DNA of 64,000 nucleotides from the NCBI GenBank assembly GCA_947650365.1, contig OX393550.1:114682532-114746531 (forward strand), written 5' to 3'. The stretch is from Chamaelirium japonicum (taxonomy: Eukaryota > Streptophyta > Magnoliopsida > Liliales > Melanthiaceae). Below are positions 20,996 to 33,592 of this stretch, in pieces (the first letter of the stretch is position 1; each line of letters begins with the position of its first letter). The notes below the pieces were generated by a model. The model did not search any database, was not told where the DNA came from, and saw only the letters and a list, made by a program, of their open reading frames with translations. Both the position numbers and the translations under genes were made by a program.

Positions 20996-21990
20996 GGGCA
21001 CTGACATATGTGGTAAGAACTACTTAGCCTGGCATCGATGCCACCTTGCATCTCCAGTCAATGAAATTGGGCAGCATAATCGAAGAGGGGAATAAGCTTT
21101 CTCTTGAAGAGAAAGCGAATGCAATAATATTATTGCGTCATCATCTCTATCCTGACCTCAAGAATGAATACTTGACCAAGATAGATCCATTGGGCTTGTG
21201 GAAGTCCTTGATGGATAGGTATGACCACTAGAAGATGGTCATAATTTTGAATGCCATAAATGATTTCATGAACGTACTATTCTAGGATTCAAATTCGTCT
21301 CTGCTTATAACATGGCAATGTTCAACATCACCTTACGACTAAAGTTATGCGGTGAACCAGTCGACGACAATCACATGATTGACAAAATGTGATTGTCAAT
21401 TTTCTATGACACGATCATGCTCCTACAGTTGCAGTATCGTGAGCGAAATTTCACGATTGCTGACCTTATCTCTATTCTCTTAGTTGCAAAGGAGAACAAT
21501 AAGGTGTTGATGCAGAATCACGGATCAAGGCCCACCGAAGCCTTAGCATTGCCTGATGCAAATGCCAAGAAAGGGTATCACAGCAATCAAGACAGAGGTC
21601 GTGGTAGAGGGGGCTATCAGAACCACTCTGGAAGAGGTGGTGGACGTAGGAGAGGCAGCCACCCTGGAAAATGTGGCTACAACAAACATGGTAACCACTC
21701 TAGAAGAAGTGGGTACAAACCACGAAAGACTACAAGCTTCAACCCGAATAACTTGACAAAACGCGCTCCCCTTACGGAGAAATCTCGGCCTACAAACACA
21801 TAGCAAGAGCCTTGCCATAGGTATGGACTTATAGGCCACTAGTCTCGCACCTGTCGTGCACCGAGGGGAAAGGTCGAGCGTACCAGAATTCCCAAAAAAC
21901 CTTGGAGGCTAATATGGCGAAAAATTTTGATGACAATGATGATCTTAACATCACCCTCAATTGCACCCGGCCAGCTGAAGTCCTCATATT
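20996..21990 (+). mobile_element. gag of a gag-only copia-type element (fossil)
   Basis: A plus-strand Gag of the UBN2/copia type. LHLQSMKLGSIIEEGNKLSL and ANAIILLRHHLYPDLKNEYL lie at about 21045-21180, and FYDTIMLLQLQYRERNFTIA at about 21400. A Gly/Arg-rich RNA-binding stretch follows (21590-21720), then a zinc knuckle of the CHRYG...H...C form (about 21810-21860). These are the family's features in order. The copy carries several breaks. No integrase or RT follows, as in the gag-only non-autonomous families of plants. The element resumes after the solo LTR at 24214. Confidence 0.8.
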
Positions 21991-22155
21991 TGTATAATGG
22001 AGGCTTAGTTTATAGAGTTTTTTTTGATAATATGTTTGTCATGTTAAACAATTATTATGTTTTTCCTTTTTAGCAACTGTTGCATCTTGACATTATTATT
22101 ATGGAATAAATGATGCACTTCTATTATGTTTTTCGTGAATCATATCGGTAATGAT

Positions 22156-24213
22156 TGTATGCGTGGAAAAAAGATATGGGTCATCTTTATTGCGCACACG
22201 AAGATTACAAAGCCGGGACCCGGGGGCTCGGGGATGGTGAGCCGGGTGCGGCAAAGATTTGATCAGGAGATTATAGGAGAGATCCTCTAGAGGGTCCCTT
22301 TGATCCACTTCTCCATGTTACTTCGTGCGAGAGCTCTACAGAGGTTGCCCAAGACAAAGAGGTCTTTACAAGGTGTCGAGTTTTTTGAGAGGTTGAGGAT
22401 TTTGGCCTTTGCTTTTGTTCCTTCCATGCTTCGCACTTTCTCGATTGTGGAGCTTTCGGTGTTGTTTCCTTCGATCTTTGCATCTCTCTCAGCTTTTGCT
22501 AGACCTCAGCATCATTGATCGTCGGTTAGCGGTGTCGATTGTGCTTTTGACGTTGGCTTTGGATTTGAATTTTGGATTTGGTGTGATTCTAGCTTTTGCG
22601 TGCTTTGGCGCTTGCACTTGAACATAGATAGGAGGCTTGCAGTGCTTTAGTTCTTCCGGACTTCGTATCGTATCGGTTAGAGCGTGTGTTGCTTTTGCTC
22701 GTGTTCATCGTAGTTCATTGGGTTTGGCACATGTGTTGCTTTGGTACAGACTTTACCAGTGCTTTGTTTTGGCTTTCTTACTTTGGTTTTGACCTTTGCT
22801 TTGGCTTGATCTTCTCCTCGAACGGTGATGGCGACGTCTCTGAGACTTCTTTATTCTTTCGGCTTTCTCCTTTTGTGGACGAAACTTTAGCAACGACGGT
22901 TGTGGCGCCGGCTTTGGCTTCTCTTCTTCTCCAAGCTTCTTTTGCATTTTCAAAGTTGAAGGCTTCTTTTGAAGACAATGAGTATAACACCAATCTCCGT
23001 GCAGCGGTTATAGCATTGAGTTTTGTTGATGAAGACGGTGAATATAACATCGACTTCGTGCAACGATTGTGGCGTTGACTTTTGTTGATGAAGACGACAA
23101 GTGTACCACAAACTTCAGGCTCTCCAAGCTTTCTTCTTCGTGTGAGGAGTTGATGCCTTTGTTGAAGACGACAGGGTGATGTTGACTTCGATCTTCTTCT
23201 CCAGCCTTTGCTTTTGGCGTCTTCGGAGTTGATGAAGACTTGTTGGAGACGACGGGGTGATGTCGACTCTAGGCCTTCTTCTCTAAGCTTTCTTGTAGTT
23301 GAAGCTTTGATGTTCGAGTGCAAGGTTTTCTTCGTTGATGAGGACTTTGATGGGTGACGTCTTTTTATTGGGATGTTCCTTCTCGTTTCTTGCGAAGTCT
23401 TCGGTCGTCGAGCGTTGGAGCCTCCTTCTTTGTAGAGCCTTCATATCTCTAACTTTTTGACCTTTGATGTCATCCCCTACCCCCTCTATTTATAGGCAAA
23501 GGGGGGAGTTGGGAGAGATATGGTTGCGATTTAGTACATCCCTTGAATATCTCTCCCCATAACCGATAAGATTTGCCTTTCTTTTTTGGGGAAAACAACC
23601 TTGATCTTTTTCCTTTTTTGTAACGACAGTTATGAGCAAGATATGGCTCAATCTTTGAAGATATGAGCCATCTTTGCACCTTCCAATTGATGGCGACGCA
23701 AGTTTGAATTTAGTTCATCAAATCGAAGGATCGGCGCGGATCCATGGTGCGTAGGCGTCCGAGCTACCTCCCCCCACGCATAGCGGTGTATGTTTCCTTT
23801 TTTCTTTTTTTATATTTTCTTTTCTTTTTCTCTTTTTTTTTCTTTCCCCTTGTGGCCGGCCACACCTCCCCCTTATGGGGGGCATGATTTTCAAGAGTAA
23901 GGGGGCCAGCAGCACCTATTTCGGGTGAGCCCACCGGCCCCCTTTTGGCTTAGGGTGGCGGGTCCGGTGGGTGTACTTGATTGGGTGCCTCGTTTGCGTG
24001 GGTGCGTTTGAGTCAGGTTCCGGTCTTTTCTTTGCAATCTGGTACGTAGAAACCGAGTCTCGTGCGCAGGCCGTTGTATGCGGCCAAGTTTTGCATGTGA
24101 GCTGTTGTGTGCGAGCCAAGTTTGCATGTGGGCCATTGTGTGTGGGTCGGGTTTGTTCGTGGTCCGTTGTCTGTGGACAGGGTTTGATTTATGGGCTGAT
24201 TTCGGTTCCCACA
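22156..24213 (-). mobile_element. Solo LTR of about 2.06 kb (minus orientation)
   Basis: Flanked by ATGAT on both sides (22151-22155, 24214-24218), with ends TGTATGCG...TTCCCACA, the TG...CA form of an LTR. In minus orientation it has a TATA box (CCTATAAATAGAGG, about 23482-23496) and an AATAAA signal near its end (about 22185). No internal domain is present, which indicates LTR-LTR recombination. A GAAGACGA/TTGATGAAG-rich stretch (22960-23350) is internally repetitive; the open frames there are not gene-like. Family unknown. Confidence 0.75.
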
Positions 24214-24575
24214 ATGATATTGGTAAATGTTTATTCCTTAGGCAATGGACTTTGAGAAGAATATAGATGACATATGCTTAGTAAATAGTGCAATTACTCA
24301 TACAATATTTAAGAACCATAAGTTCTTCTCAAACATAGAATTAAATCCTTAGCTTCTACCATAGCTAGACCCGCACAAATAATAGAGAGCTCCAGCAGAT
24401 CTCATCTCATGTTGCCAAATGGTACCAAATTAAATCTGCAGCATGCTTTGTACAATACTCAAATAGTTCCAAAAGAAACTTACTAAGCTTCAAATACATT
24501 CGCATGAATGGGTACCATATTAAAACACAGAATGAAAGTAATAATGAATACCTCTGCTGTGTATACCTTAATAAA
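24214..24575 (+). mobile_element. Continuation of the gag-only copia-type fossil
   Basis: The sequence encodes a protease-like tail typical of gag-only copia families: ICLVNSAITHTIFKNHKFFS (24270-24330; the usual form has DSATTHTI) and a later LNLQHALYNTQ stretch (24433-24465). It continues the element from before the solo LTR and ends where Tat element 2 begins at 24576. No right-hand end of this element is present in the window. Confidence 0.7.
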
Positions 24576-25640
24576 TGAAGAAGAAGCGCTCAGGACCCGA
24601 CCGCACACCCTACCCTGACCGGTCGTGTGTTTCGCATCGGCCGACCGCGCGTTTTGCCCGGCTGGACCTGGTCGACCGTGCCCCTGGTCCGCCGCGTGCT
24701 TCGTCTAACTGGGCCTGGTCGGCCATGCGCCTCGGTTGGCTGAGCCTGGCCAATCACGCGCCTGGTCGGCCGCGCACTTTGTTTGGCTGGGCCTGGCCGG
24801 TCGCACTCCTGGTCGGCCGCGAGTTTCGAGCTGGTTATCCGCGCGCTTCGTTTAGCTGGGCCTAGCTAGTCAAGCGCCTGATCAGCCGTGCATTTCGCCC
24901 CGGTCGACCACGCATTTCTCCCTACTAGGTAAGTGTTGACCCCCCCCCCGCCTCACAGCAGTCGGCTGGCGGGTCGGCCTGAATGGCTTGGCTGGTTGAG
25001 GCACGAAAGGATCAGAGGGGGAGTTTCGCTTCCTCAGGACAACTCTGATATTCTCATAAAGCGCTGGCTCGAAGATCACGAACCATGATGGGGGCAGTAG
25101 TTATTCCTGAGATTCTCGGCCAAGCAGTAACCAAAGGGGGACAACCCGACGCCCCAAGATTCCCGATCGACCGGTAAGGTAGGTATCACCAGCTGTGACT
25201 GCCCAACGCATGCAAGATGACACGTCGCCCGCATGTGGGACAGTTGTGTAGGTCGTGAGACACGCTATCAATCCTACCCCACTCAGAGTGCCCCAGCTGT
25301 CACCCTGAAGCACTATAAAAGGGGGCCACCCCCTCAGAGAGAATGGAGAGAAAGTTTGAAAGGGGAGGTGCTGCCCAATTCTTTTTGGAGTTTTTGGTAC
25401 TTTGAGAGAGAGACTAGAGAGGTCGGAATTTTGGGAGGCCGATCCTCTCTGGGTTTAAGTGGGTCAGGGTGAGAGATTGTAACCGGTTTACCTTGTTAGT
25501 GCATTCTCGCCCCGCCCTGTGGTTTTCTCCCCTTCGACGTTGAGAAGGGGTTTTTCCATGTAAAACCGGTTCACTTCGTTCCTTGGTTTGTTAGATTGTG
25601 CTTACCAACCAAGCCGCCCAGTCCCAGAAAAAACCCCTCA
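24576..25640 (+). mobile_element. 5' LTR of Tat element 2
   Basis: Ends at CCCCTCA immediately before the primer-binding site and probably begins at TGAAGAAG. Its second half is clearly homologous to the LTRs of Tat element 1, sharing GAGATTGTAACCG, GTGCATTCTCGCCCC and the TATA box. Its first half is a GGTCGGCCGCGC-rich array (24600-24900) unlike the G-tract repeats of element 1. No second LTR is available, so the left border is approximate. Confidence 0.75.
25312..25322 (+). promoter_or_regulatory. TATA box of Tat element 2 LTR
   Basis: ACTATAAAAGG in the plus strand, at the equivalent position and context (CCCCTC-rich downstream) to the boxes in Tat element 1. Confidence 0.7.
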
Positions 25641-25665
25641 TAATCTTGGTGCCATCTATGGGATC
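25641..25665 (+). other. Primer-binding-site region of Tat element 2
   Basis: TAATCTTGGTGCCATCTATG directly follows the LTR end and matches the equivalent site of element 1 at most positions. Confidence 0.65.
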
Positions 25666-25899
25666 AGTTTTTGAGACTTCCTACTAGAATTCTTGACCAT
25701 CGACTCGTGGGTGTCAACCGGTCAGCCATTCCATCTCGTTCCAGTCTCGGGTACCCGACCTGTAACCTACCTGAATCTATCGACCGGCCGACCCATGGGT
25801 GTCGACCGACTAGTAAGCTCAAGAGTCATCATCAAGACCATACAATTGAAGAGTAATTGCAGGAGGACCATACCATACTCGTTCGACCTCACAGCTTCA

Positions 25900-27320
25900 G
25901 TCTAACACTAGTTACACTACTGCACCTGGTGACGCTAGAAATGCCGAACATTCAGCTTAACCTCCCCCCAACTCGGATTGCACCACCCTACCAGCAAACC
26001 CTATGCTGGGGGTTAGGGAATCGAGTCAAGCCCCGGTGGTAATTGTGGCCACTCAAGGAGGAGGCCTGTCTGAGGCTTTCCTATCTACCATGATACTGTC
26101 GTAGCAGGCCCTCACATCGTAACTCAAGATGATGCAGCATAACTACGAGGAGTTACGTGACCTTGTTCGAGCTGCCCCAGTTGGAGTACCAGTGAATCAA
26201 GTTGTGGGAGCACCAGTCGGATAGAATCCTCAAACACAGGTTGCCCGAATGCAGTAGCAAGTAGCTATCCAGACTGCAGGGGAAACTGAGGGATCAGTGG
26301 AGGTCCAGAGCGCGAATCCAAATAGGAGAGAGTGGACCAGTTCGGAACTACTCGAAAGAAAGAATCGGGCCCAAGTAGCTTCAGCACGATCAGACGTCTA
26401 GTCTCCTCTCAAGGCATATCCTCGATAATCGTCCCCGTCCAAGCATCACTCAAGAGCAAGTTCATTGCAACCTCATCACCAAAAGCAAGGAGACGGACCT
26501 GTACATCGTCCACAGCGTGGGAGTCATCTGCGACGCCAGCAAGCCAACAACCAGCTCGTACTGCTGACAGAAGAAGCGTACATGACCATATCAGACTGCT
26601 TGTGTCAGAACGGCTTGGAGATTGAGAAGAAATCCAACAGAATAGATCAGGAGCACAGACTCCTGATCGACTAGAAGAGGTTGCCATCCGAGGAGCAGCA
26701 CGATCACCACTCACCGAAAAACTCCTCAAGGAGCCATTCCCGTATTGGTGGAATCCTCCTCGTCTTCCAAAGTTCGATGGATCAAAGGACCCGGTAGAGC
26801 AAGTGTTAGCCTTCCGAGATGTCGTGGTCCCCCATGAAGATGACCATGTCCTCTGTTGAACCTTCGCCAATAGTTTGTCAGGAACGCCCCTCGAGTGGTT
26901 CCACAAGCTCAGACCCTCATCCATCTCATCTTTCTCGAAACTGAGCACATGGTTCATCAATCAATATCATTGCAATCATCAAGAGCCGAAGACTCGGAAG
27001 TCACTCTTCGGGATGAGCATGACCCAGAAGGAGACGTTGAAGCAGTTCTACCATAGGTTCAGGGTAGAATACCTGAGCTTAGTAGATGCTAACGGACAGG
27101 ATCGCATGGTGATCGTGGACTTTAAGAACGTCATCCAGCCCAGCCAACTTGTCAATGCCTCACTCATCAAGCGCATGTCGGAGACAATCGATGAATTGTC
27201 TCGTCGAGTCAAGAAGTACATCAAGATTGAGGATGCGGCTCACAAGAGGAAGGCTGCAGACACCAGAGTTCCACACCAGGGCTATGCCAAGCTAGCGATG
27301 GTGAAAAATATCAATAAGTA
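25900..27320 (+). mobile_element. gag of Tat element 2, first part (fossil)
   Basis: Plus-strand Gag motifs in the usual order: a helical YEELRDLVRAAP stretch (about 26150), a charged linker, a PKFDGSKDPVEQVLAFRD segment (about 26770), GTPLEWFHKLRPSSISSFSK (about 26885-26940) and the C-terminal segment with GMSMTQKETLKQFYHRF and KYIKIEDAAHKRK (27000-27260). It is the ortholog-like counterpart of element 1 gag. The copy is broken; coding continues on the far side of LINE 2. Confidence 0.88.
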
Positions 27321-27359
27321 GCAAGGTGAGTCATCTTTTTTTTTTTTTTTTTTTTTTTG

Positions 27360-28948
27360 AGAGGTAAAAAACTAATAAATTAAATGGATCAAACAGTACA
27401 GCACACGGCTTACTCTGAATGAGCAAGCAGAGACACAAGAATTCAGATCCCTTTGGTAGGCAGACCAACAAGGTTGCTACCAGAGTGTTCTGAATTCTAA
27501 AACAAAAATCTAAAAACACCCAAAAAACTACACCGCTAAACCATAAGCATGCAGAGGAGTAACAAGATATCTCCCCTGTAGTTCTCGAGGAACGAGACGG
27601 CCGTGGGCCCTCCAATCTAACTTTCTCCCCTTCAACCTCTGAAGAATCTCCCATGCATCCAAGCTTGGCGTTCCCTTGCATCCAACGAGGATCTAGAAGG
27701 GCTTGGGCCCTCCAAACCGCTCCAGATCGCCCACAAAAGATAAACATGGCTCCAGATCCCCAATAACCTCTCGTGCTCGATCAACTAGAAGAGCATGGGC
27801 CCTCCATACAATCTCCAAGCATCTGCCACTAGAATCTACGCCAGCCGGTACAAAGCTCTATACCCAATTTGCACCACAGCATCACAAACTCGAACAATAG
27901 CATAGGGACAAAGTTCCCCAAGCAGTGGAAACCCCAAGAAAGGTTTCCCGATGGTAAGGTTTCTCCGGTAAATTTCCCCAAAGGTAAGTTTCCCCAAAGT
28001 AAATTTCCCCAAGGTAAATTTCACCAATCTAAATAGCAGTAGATCCACCTCACTCCACTTGCCGCTTCTCTCAACTACATCAGAATGATGTACAAGCAGG
28101 CCATGGACCCTCCTTCACCAAGAACTCTGCCCAAGTCAGAATAGAACCACCAACAGCCGCAGCAAAGAGTTACTACAGGCCCTCACCATGCCGCAAGAAC
28201 TGAACGAGACAACAATTGCAACAGCAACCGAACCATCCAAAGACCAACCACAATCGATGATCCTCCCCTGATCCTGAACAATGCAAATCAGAACCAAGAA
28301 CCAAGATCTGCAGCAGTACCAAAAACCAACTCATATTGCTGCCCCAACCATCCCAAAAACAACAAAACACTGCAGCAGCAATGAAACAATAGGAAATCGT
28401 TTCCGCTACTCCTCCATTCCCAAGGCTCCAGCAGCAAACCAAAACCTGCACTCCAGGCGCTAAAACGACCTCTCCCAGCCTAAAAATTCACAACACAGCA
28501 ACACCTTCAAAGAAGAACTGCAACCCCCACTATCTCATATCGAGGATCCAGAAGGGCGTGGGCCCTCCAAACCCATAGCTAGCAAAACCCCAAACATTCT
28601 CCAGAAAGAGACAGAGTCCCAATCTGCATCCCAGCAGCTTCTACTCGGAAAAAATGTTACCCCAATGGTAAATTTCCCCAGTAAATTTCCCCAAAAACGA
28701 ACCAAGCACAGCAGAAATATCATACAGCAGGCCCCCACAGCCCAAATTCAGCAATGCAAAACAGGGGTGGAGTCCAAAATTCCGCCAATCAATATTCTGC
28801 CCCTCTGAACTCCAAAGTTACCTTTGAAATTTGACATAAAGAGAGCTCGGTTTGCAATGCAACCTCTACAGCAACCGACCACAACCCTCAGCAGTAGAAA
28901 ATCTCAACTCCTCAAATCTGCCCCATCACAGAACCCCAAACTGCAGCA
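27360..28948 (-). other. Long 3' untranslated region of LINE 2
   Basis: About 1.6 kb without coding similarity. It contains at least five scattered copies of a GGGCCCTCC-centred motif (near 27607, 27708, 27805, 28110, 28560), often in AGAAGGGCNTGGGCCCTCCA context. Two clusters of GTAAATTTCCCC units lie at about 27955-28030 and 28665-28695. Confidence 0.6.
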
Positions 28949-30396
28949 TTAAATCTCCAATCCACCGCAGCAACAACTCCCTGACGCCAAGACTGCAATC
29001 CTGAAGCCAATTAATGCACTCCGAAAGTACCACGTACCTACCTCAAGAGGTTCCGTGTCCTCCTCGCCCGGAACTCTAAATTCAGATTGGATGACAGGGG
29101 ACCAAACTCGGAGTAAGAAATCCGATACAGTCAGTACCTCAATCTTCAAGCAATTGAGTAAAGCCTCCACAAATCGAGCCGCAATTTTGGAAATAATAAC
29201 AGAATCAAGACAGTAAACCCCATCAAACATCCGACAATTCCTTTCCCCCCAAATCACAAAGACTGCTGTGGTGAGAACAAGCTGCCCTACCAAGCGACTA
29301 GGCCCCTTAGGTATGGTCTTCAGGAATTTACAAACCTTTTTAATAGACAGCCCAGCATCCAGAATGCTCCAGCCCATTTAACTACAGCAATTAGCCCACA
29401 CAGCAGACACCCACGGGCACTTAAAAAACAAGTGTTTGATATTCTCTTCATCCTTCTCGCAAAGAACGCATCTATTGACAAAGGGAATACCTCGACGTTG
29501 AATCCAAGGAATAGTAGCTAACCTGTTTCGAACAGCCCTCCAAACGCAAAACCTATGATTTGGCTGTGAGAGTGGATTCCAAATCACCTTGGCCCAGCTC
29601 TTAATAGGCCCTGAATGTCTAATAGCATCCCAAGCTGCTTGAAGAGAAAAAATACCAGATTTCCGACTCCCCCAAAGCAGAGAATCAGCCATCGCTTCCT
29701 GGTCAATGCTAATTTCCCGGATCATAGAAAATAGCGCAGCAAGAGCTCGATTGTTAGGATGTGGAAGGTTCCACGATCGCTCCTCAATCCAGCCACTCAA
29801 ATCAGGCCAACCAAACTGCAATTCCGAAGTAGAATGAATGCCCACTATTTGCAATGGGCTACGCCCCTCCACCCACGGATCTCGCCACCTATCAATGGAC
29901 CTGCCATCAGCTATGCAATAGTGGATATGATGAGAGAGCTCCTCCCTTAACTTGAGTATACCCTTCCACACTGACGAGGAGGAACGGAATACATTCACCT
30001 CCCAAAATGACTGAAGACCCAAATATCTACCCCTCATCCATCTGGCCCATAAATTGTCTTTATCATTAAGGAAGATCCAACCAAGCTTCAAGTAGCTAGC
30101 CCTACTAATGTCATAAATCCTCCGAATACCCAGCCCTCCTTCCTCTATAGGGAGGCAAACCTCAGACCATTTAACATGAATCGAAGAAGAACCCCACAGA
30201 AACTTACGCATCCAGCGTTCAAGCAAAAGTCTAGTACTAGTCGGAATAACAAACACTGCTGCCCAGTAGTACAGATAAGCATAGAGAACTGACTTAATAA
30301 GCGTAAGTCTCCCTCCAAAAGATAATTTGTTGGTATCCCAGGTAGCTAGTTTCGAACGAAACTTTTCCACCAGCGGATAAAACAGACGCAAATTTT
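28949..30396 (-). pseudogene. LINE 2 ORF2 remnant: RT thumb region and zf-RVT
   Basis: The minus strand encodes the segment after the RT catalytic centre: KLSFGGRLTLIKSVL (about 30330), the W-rich MRKFLWG and EEGGLGIRR motifs (about 30200-30100), and a DGRSIDRWRDPWVEG block. The zf-RVT domain follows, with FCVWRAVRNRLATIPWIQRR and CVLC...H..FKCPW (29540-29390). One in-frame stop at 29378-29380 separates this from a further 143 codons (to 28949) containing VFVIWGERNCRMF. Unlike LINE 1, no RNase H domain is visible, so the two LINEs belong to different L1 lineages. Inactive. Confidence 0.93.
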
Positions 30397-30413
30397 GCAA
30401 GGTGAGTCATCTT

Positions 30414-30984
30414 AGCATGACACAAAGTGGCAAAGACAAGACGGACCAGCAAGGCCACAATAGAACAGGGAGTTTACAGTACTGAACACCCCTATCGACC
30501 AGATCCTGGAGAACATCAAAGGTGAACCTTACTTCAAGTGGGCCCCACCACTTGAACCTAGAGAAAGGGGGGCCAGAGATGCGTCGAGGTATTGTGAATA
30601 TCATCAAGGCCAAGGTCACACTACTGTGCAGTGACGGGCACTTAAACATCACATTGAGGATCTCATTGAGGTGGGACACCTTGACCACTTCATTGACCTC
30701 CCTCAACGCAAGGAGACTAAAGCCGTAGGAGAAGTGCAGTGGGGAAAGACAGCAACGCGTCTTCTCAATCCTCCATCAGCAAGACGCTAGCTCTAGAAAA
30801 TTGATGCAGTTTACGAGTATCATGGCCCGATGGCGTCATCCAACTCTATTGATCATTAGGTCCGGTGTATAGAGCAAGCACGTCAAGTTCACCATGTGGT
30901 ATTTGACCCATCATTCGCCCTAAGCCAAAGGTGGAAGCAGTGGTGCAGTTTTCGACAGCTGATCTGATCAGAATTGAGTGGCCC
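30414..30984 (+). mobile_element. Tat element 2: gag C-terminus and protease start (fossil)
   Basis: The sequence resumes gag with TPIDQILENIKGEPYFKW, then a zinc-knuckle-like CEYHQGQGHTT...H stretch (about 30590-30650) and HHIEDLIEVGHL. The stretch before the TSD at 30980-30984 reads VQFSTADLIRIEWP, the usual upstream part of a Tat protease, which continues at 42456. Confidence 0.8.
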
Positions 30985-31634
30985 TGTCACGCCCCAAATT
31001 TCGAGCTAATAAGATGCTCCAGAATTTGGAGGTGATTAAAGGTAAATAGAAGCTCAAAGAATATCAACTACCACCATTATGATATACGACTCATATTCAT
31101 TCCTCTAATAATCATACTCACTGTCTCAAGTCCCAAACGGATTAATACAAATCACTTATTACATAACTACTGAAAGAGGAAACTGCTAATTACTAATAAA
31201 ATATCTGATTATTGCCGCTCCAAGACCACGCCTGTCTCTAATCACCAATTATTGCTGACCTGAAACTGGATCTGCCCGTGGGAATGGGCAGCCCCCATAG
31301 ATCAATGGGAGATTAGTCTACGTAAAGACTAGTAAGACTACTAATACTAAGCTACTACTCCAGCATACAATTTAGTATATCTAAGCATGCATTCTAATAT
31401 ATAATGTCAATGATATACAATACGCCACAATTGTTAATTCCATGCTCATATAATAATTTAGTTTTGCAGAAAAAGATATCTATATATTTATTTCAAACAT
31501 TTGTGAACCGTCGGTTTTCTACCAGTTCCGACAACAGAAACCTACTGGACACAAGTTACCTTGGATCCTCCAGTAGAAAGTTTTACCCAAATGGCCAAAA
31601 GGGGTTTCCCGTCTCTCACGGAGGAGCTCTACCG
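30985..31634 (+). other. Left end of the complex LTR-type insertion (single-copy part)
   Basis: AT-rich LTR-like sequence starting TGTCACGCCCC, with no coding potential. It ends where the duplicated 1.9-kb segment begins and has no second copy in the window. Confidence 0.5.
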
Positions 31635-33592
31635 CCCATCTTACTTTTTCGAGGTCATACCTCAGGAGTGGACTACTAGGCCAAAGCTCTCAAGCCCCTG
31701 GCTTTACCGCCTGCCCAACCCCGTGACCCTACCTACTTTATTCAGATTGTGCACGAGTAGTGGTTCACCTTCCACTCGTGCACACGGGTCTTCCTACACA
31801 CTTCCCTCTAGGAAGCAACAATGTCATATCTCAGTCAAATGATGATTCAGTATTATCCACCCTGCCTCAGTTACCGAGACAGCCGGTATCGTTGCTCGTC
31901 GGCAACTCAACCAAGTTCACATATAAGTTATTATATCTCACGCATAATTCATAAGTGATTGTTATATCTATATTCATAGAATGACATGTTCTCAATATAC
32001 TATTACCATGCTATCAAATATCTCATTGTTCAAGTTTAAAGCAATTAGACGGTAACCATCTTCGCATGTAATGATGTGCCCACTCCCCACATGCGATTTA
32101 ACACATGCATTAGGCACATCATTCCCCATGCAAGCTTTAGAATACTACAAAGCTACACTAAACAGTCTACTATTGTAGATGACATAGTAAGAGTAACTTA
32201 CTTTAGCTAGAATAGCAACCTCCTGTACCAGGTGTCCTAATGTCCACACCCGGGTATCCAAGTGCACGACCACCACTAGGAAGCTCCAATGCTAAAAACA
32301 CATCAAATAAGAAGGCATCACTAACCTAGCAACTAAACGACAATGGGTCGGTAGATTTGGATTGCATAAGCGTGATTGATAGGATGAAGGTTCGTAGGGG
32401 TCAAATCGGTGCGATACGGTGGCTAGACCTACCCTCGACATGGGCAAGTGTGTACCTGGGTTTCGAGCTAACCCATGAGATTTTTTTTCATTCTAAATGA
32501 TTATAAAAATATGGTATATGGAAGAAATCCGGGTCACCCTCTGTAGGGGACCGGTGCCGGGTCAGTAAGACGGGAACCCGTGCAACTATACGACCCAAAA
32601 TTAAATTCTATAAGGTACATATGGACTCAGGTTGTTAAACCCAAGCCATCAGGCTCATCTTGGAAAATTAATTCTAATGCCGCCAATTTCGTCCAAATCC
32701 GAATTCGGACAAAAAAAAGACGATCGAACCATGGAAACCGACTAGCTCGGTTTCATGGCTATAAATAGAATTTTAAAAGTGATTTCTACATGATGAAACC
32801 AGGATTATCAGGTAGTATTTTTCGATCCGGTTCCGATGCCGCCAGTTTCGCGGCATTCCGACATCGGACGGAGAATCTATGGTCGAACCAGGTTTGGCCG
32901 GTTCAAGGGTCTGGTTCGAATGAACCAGGCCGGTTCATTGCATACTATGCAGTCGGGTCGGTTTAGAGGGATAGTCGGGTCGGGTTCAGATTTTAAATAT
33001 TTAATGGGGTAGAATCCAACTTAATACAAATCTGAAAATGCCACCCATGTCCCTCTTCTTCTTCAACAAGAGAAAAAAACAGAGCAATGGGTTCACTATG
33101 AACCCATCGCCTCGGCACCCATTTTGCGATCACCCCGTGTCGTTCAAACGCGGGGTTGTGGTCTCCTAGATGCCCCAACGCCGTCGGGGTCGCTAGGTTC
33201 CACCGGTGGCCACCATGGAATCCCTACCCAACTCGTGAAGGAGGGAGAGAAGCCATGGCAGTGAGGTGCTCGGCTCGGCATGGACGTCTCTTTGGTTGGG
33301 GCTGATTGGTTAGATCTCGTCTGGGGAGTGCATGGCCGGTGATGGTGTCATGGTGGAGAGAAGAGGCGGAGGAAGCAAGGTGATGGGCGGCTTACCTTGG
33401 TGGGCTCGAAGATGAAGATGTTGTCGTGGGTGGTCGGAGGGGAGTCATATGGAAGGGTTGCATGGTGGAGGTGCTCCTCTCTCTTTCCCTCTCCCTCTCT
33501 ATACTTCGCTCAGTCATCCGGCAATGATAGGTGAGTGGAGATGCTTTAAATAAAATCTGAGGAGACAAGATGCATGAGACAAGATGCATGAG
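31635..33592. repeat. 1.9-kb direct repeat, copy A
   Basis: Begins CCCATCTTAC and ends near two adjacent copies of GAGACAAGATGCAT. It aligns with copy B with about ten mismatches over 1.9 kb (about 99.4% identity by eye). It includes a TATA-like GGCTATAAATAG (about 32757-32768) and a purine/pyrimidine tract (33478-33500). Open frames are short and match no known protein. Confidence 0.93.

Larger units (their letters stand above)
27338..30396 (-). mobile_element. LINE 2: L1-type retrotransposon, strongly 5'-truncated
   Basis: A minus-strand non-LTR retrotransposon inserted in Tat element 2 gag. It has a perfect 17-bp target duplication, GCAAGGTGAGTCATCTT (27321-27337 and 30397-30413), and a poly(A) tail seen as a T-run (about 27337-27358). 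The retained part starts downstream of the RT catalytic site. An unusually long non-coding tail (about 27360-28948) has repeated GTGGGCCCTCC and AAGGTAAATTTCCCC motifs. Confidence 0.96.

Noticed and set aside
22286-23323. Several overlapping open frames in the solo LTR as host genes
   Set aside because: No similarity to known proteins, repetitive GAAGACGA-type sequence, and the region is bounded by LTR ends and a target duplication.
33392-33450. Minus-strand splice-donor-like AAG/GTAAGC as part of a host gene
   Set aside because: Present identically in both 1.9-kb copies, without a supported exon on either side.
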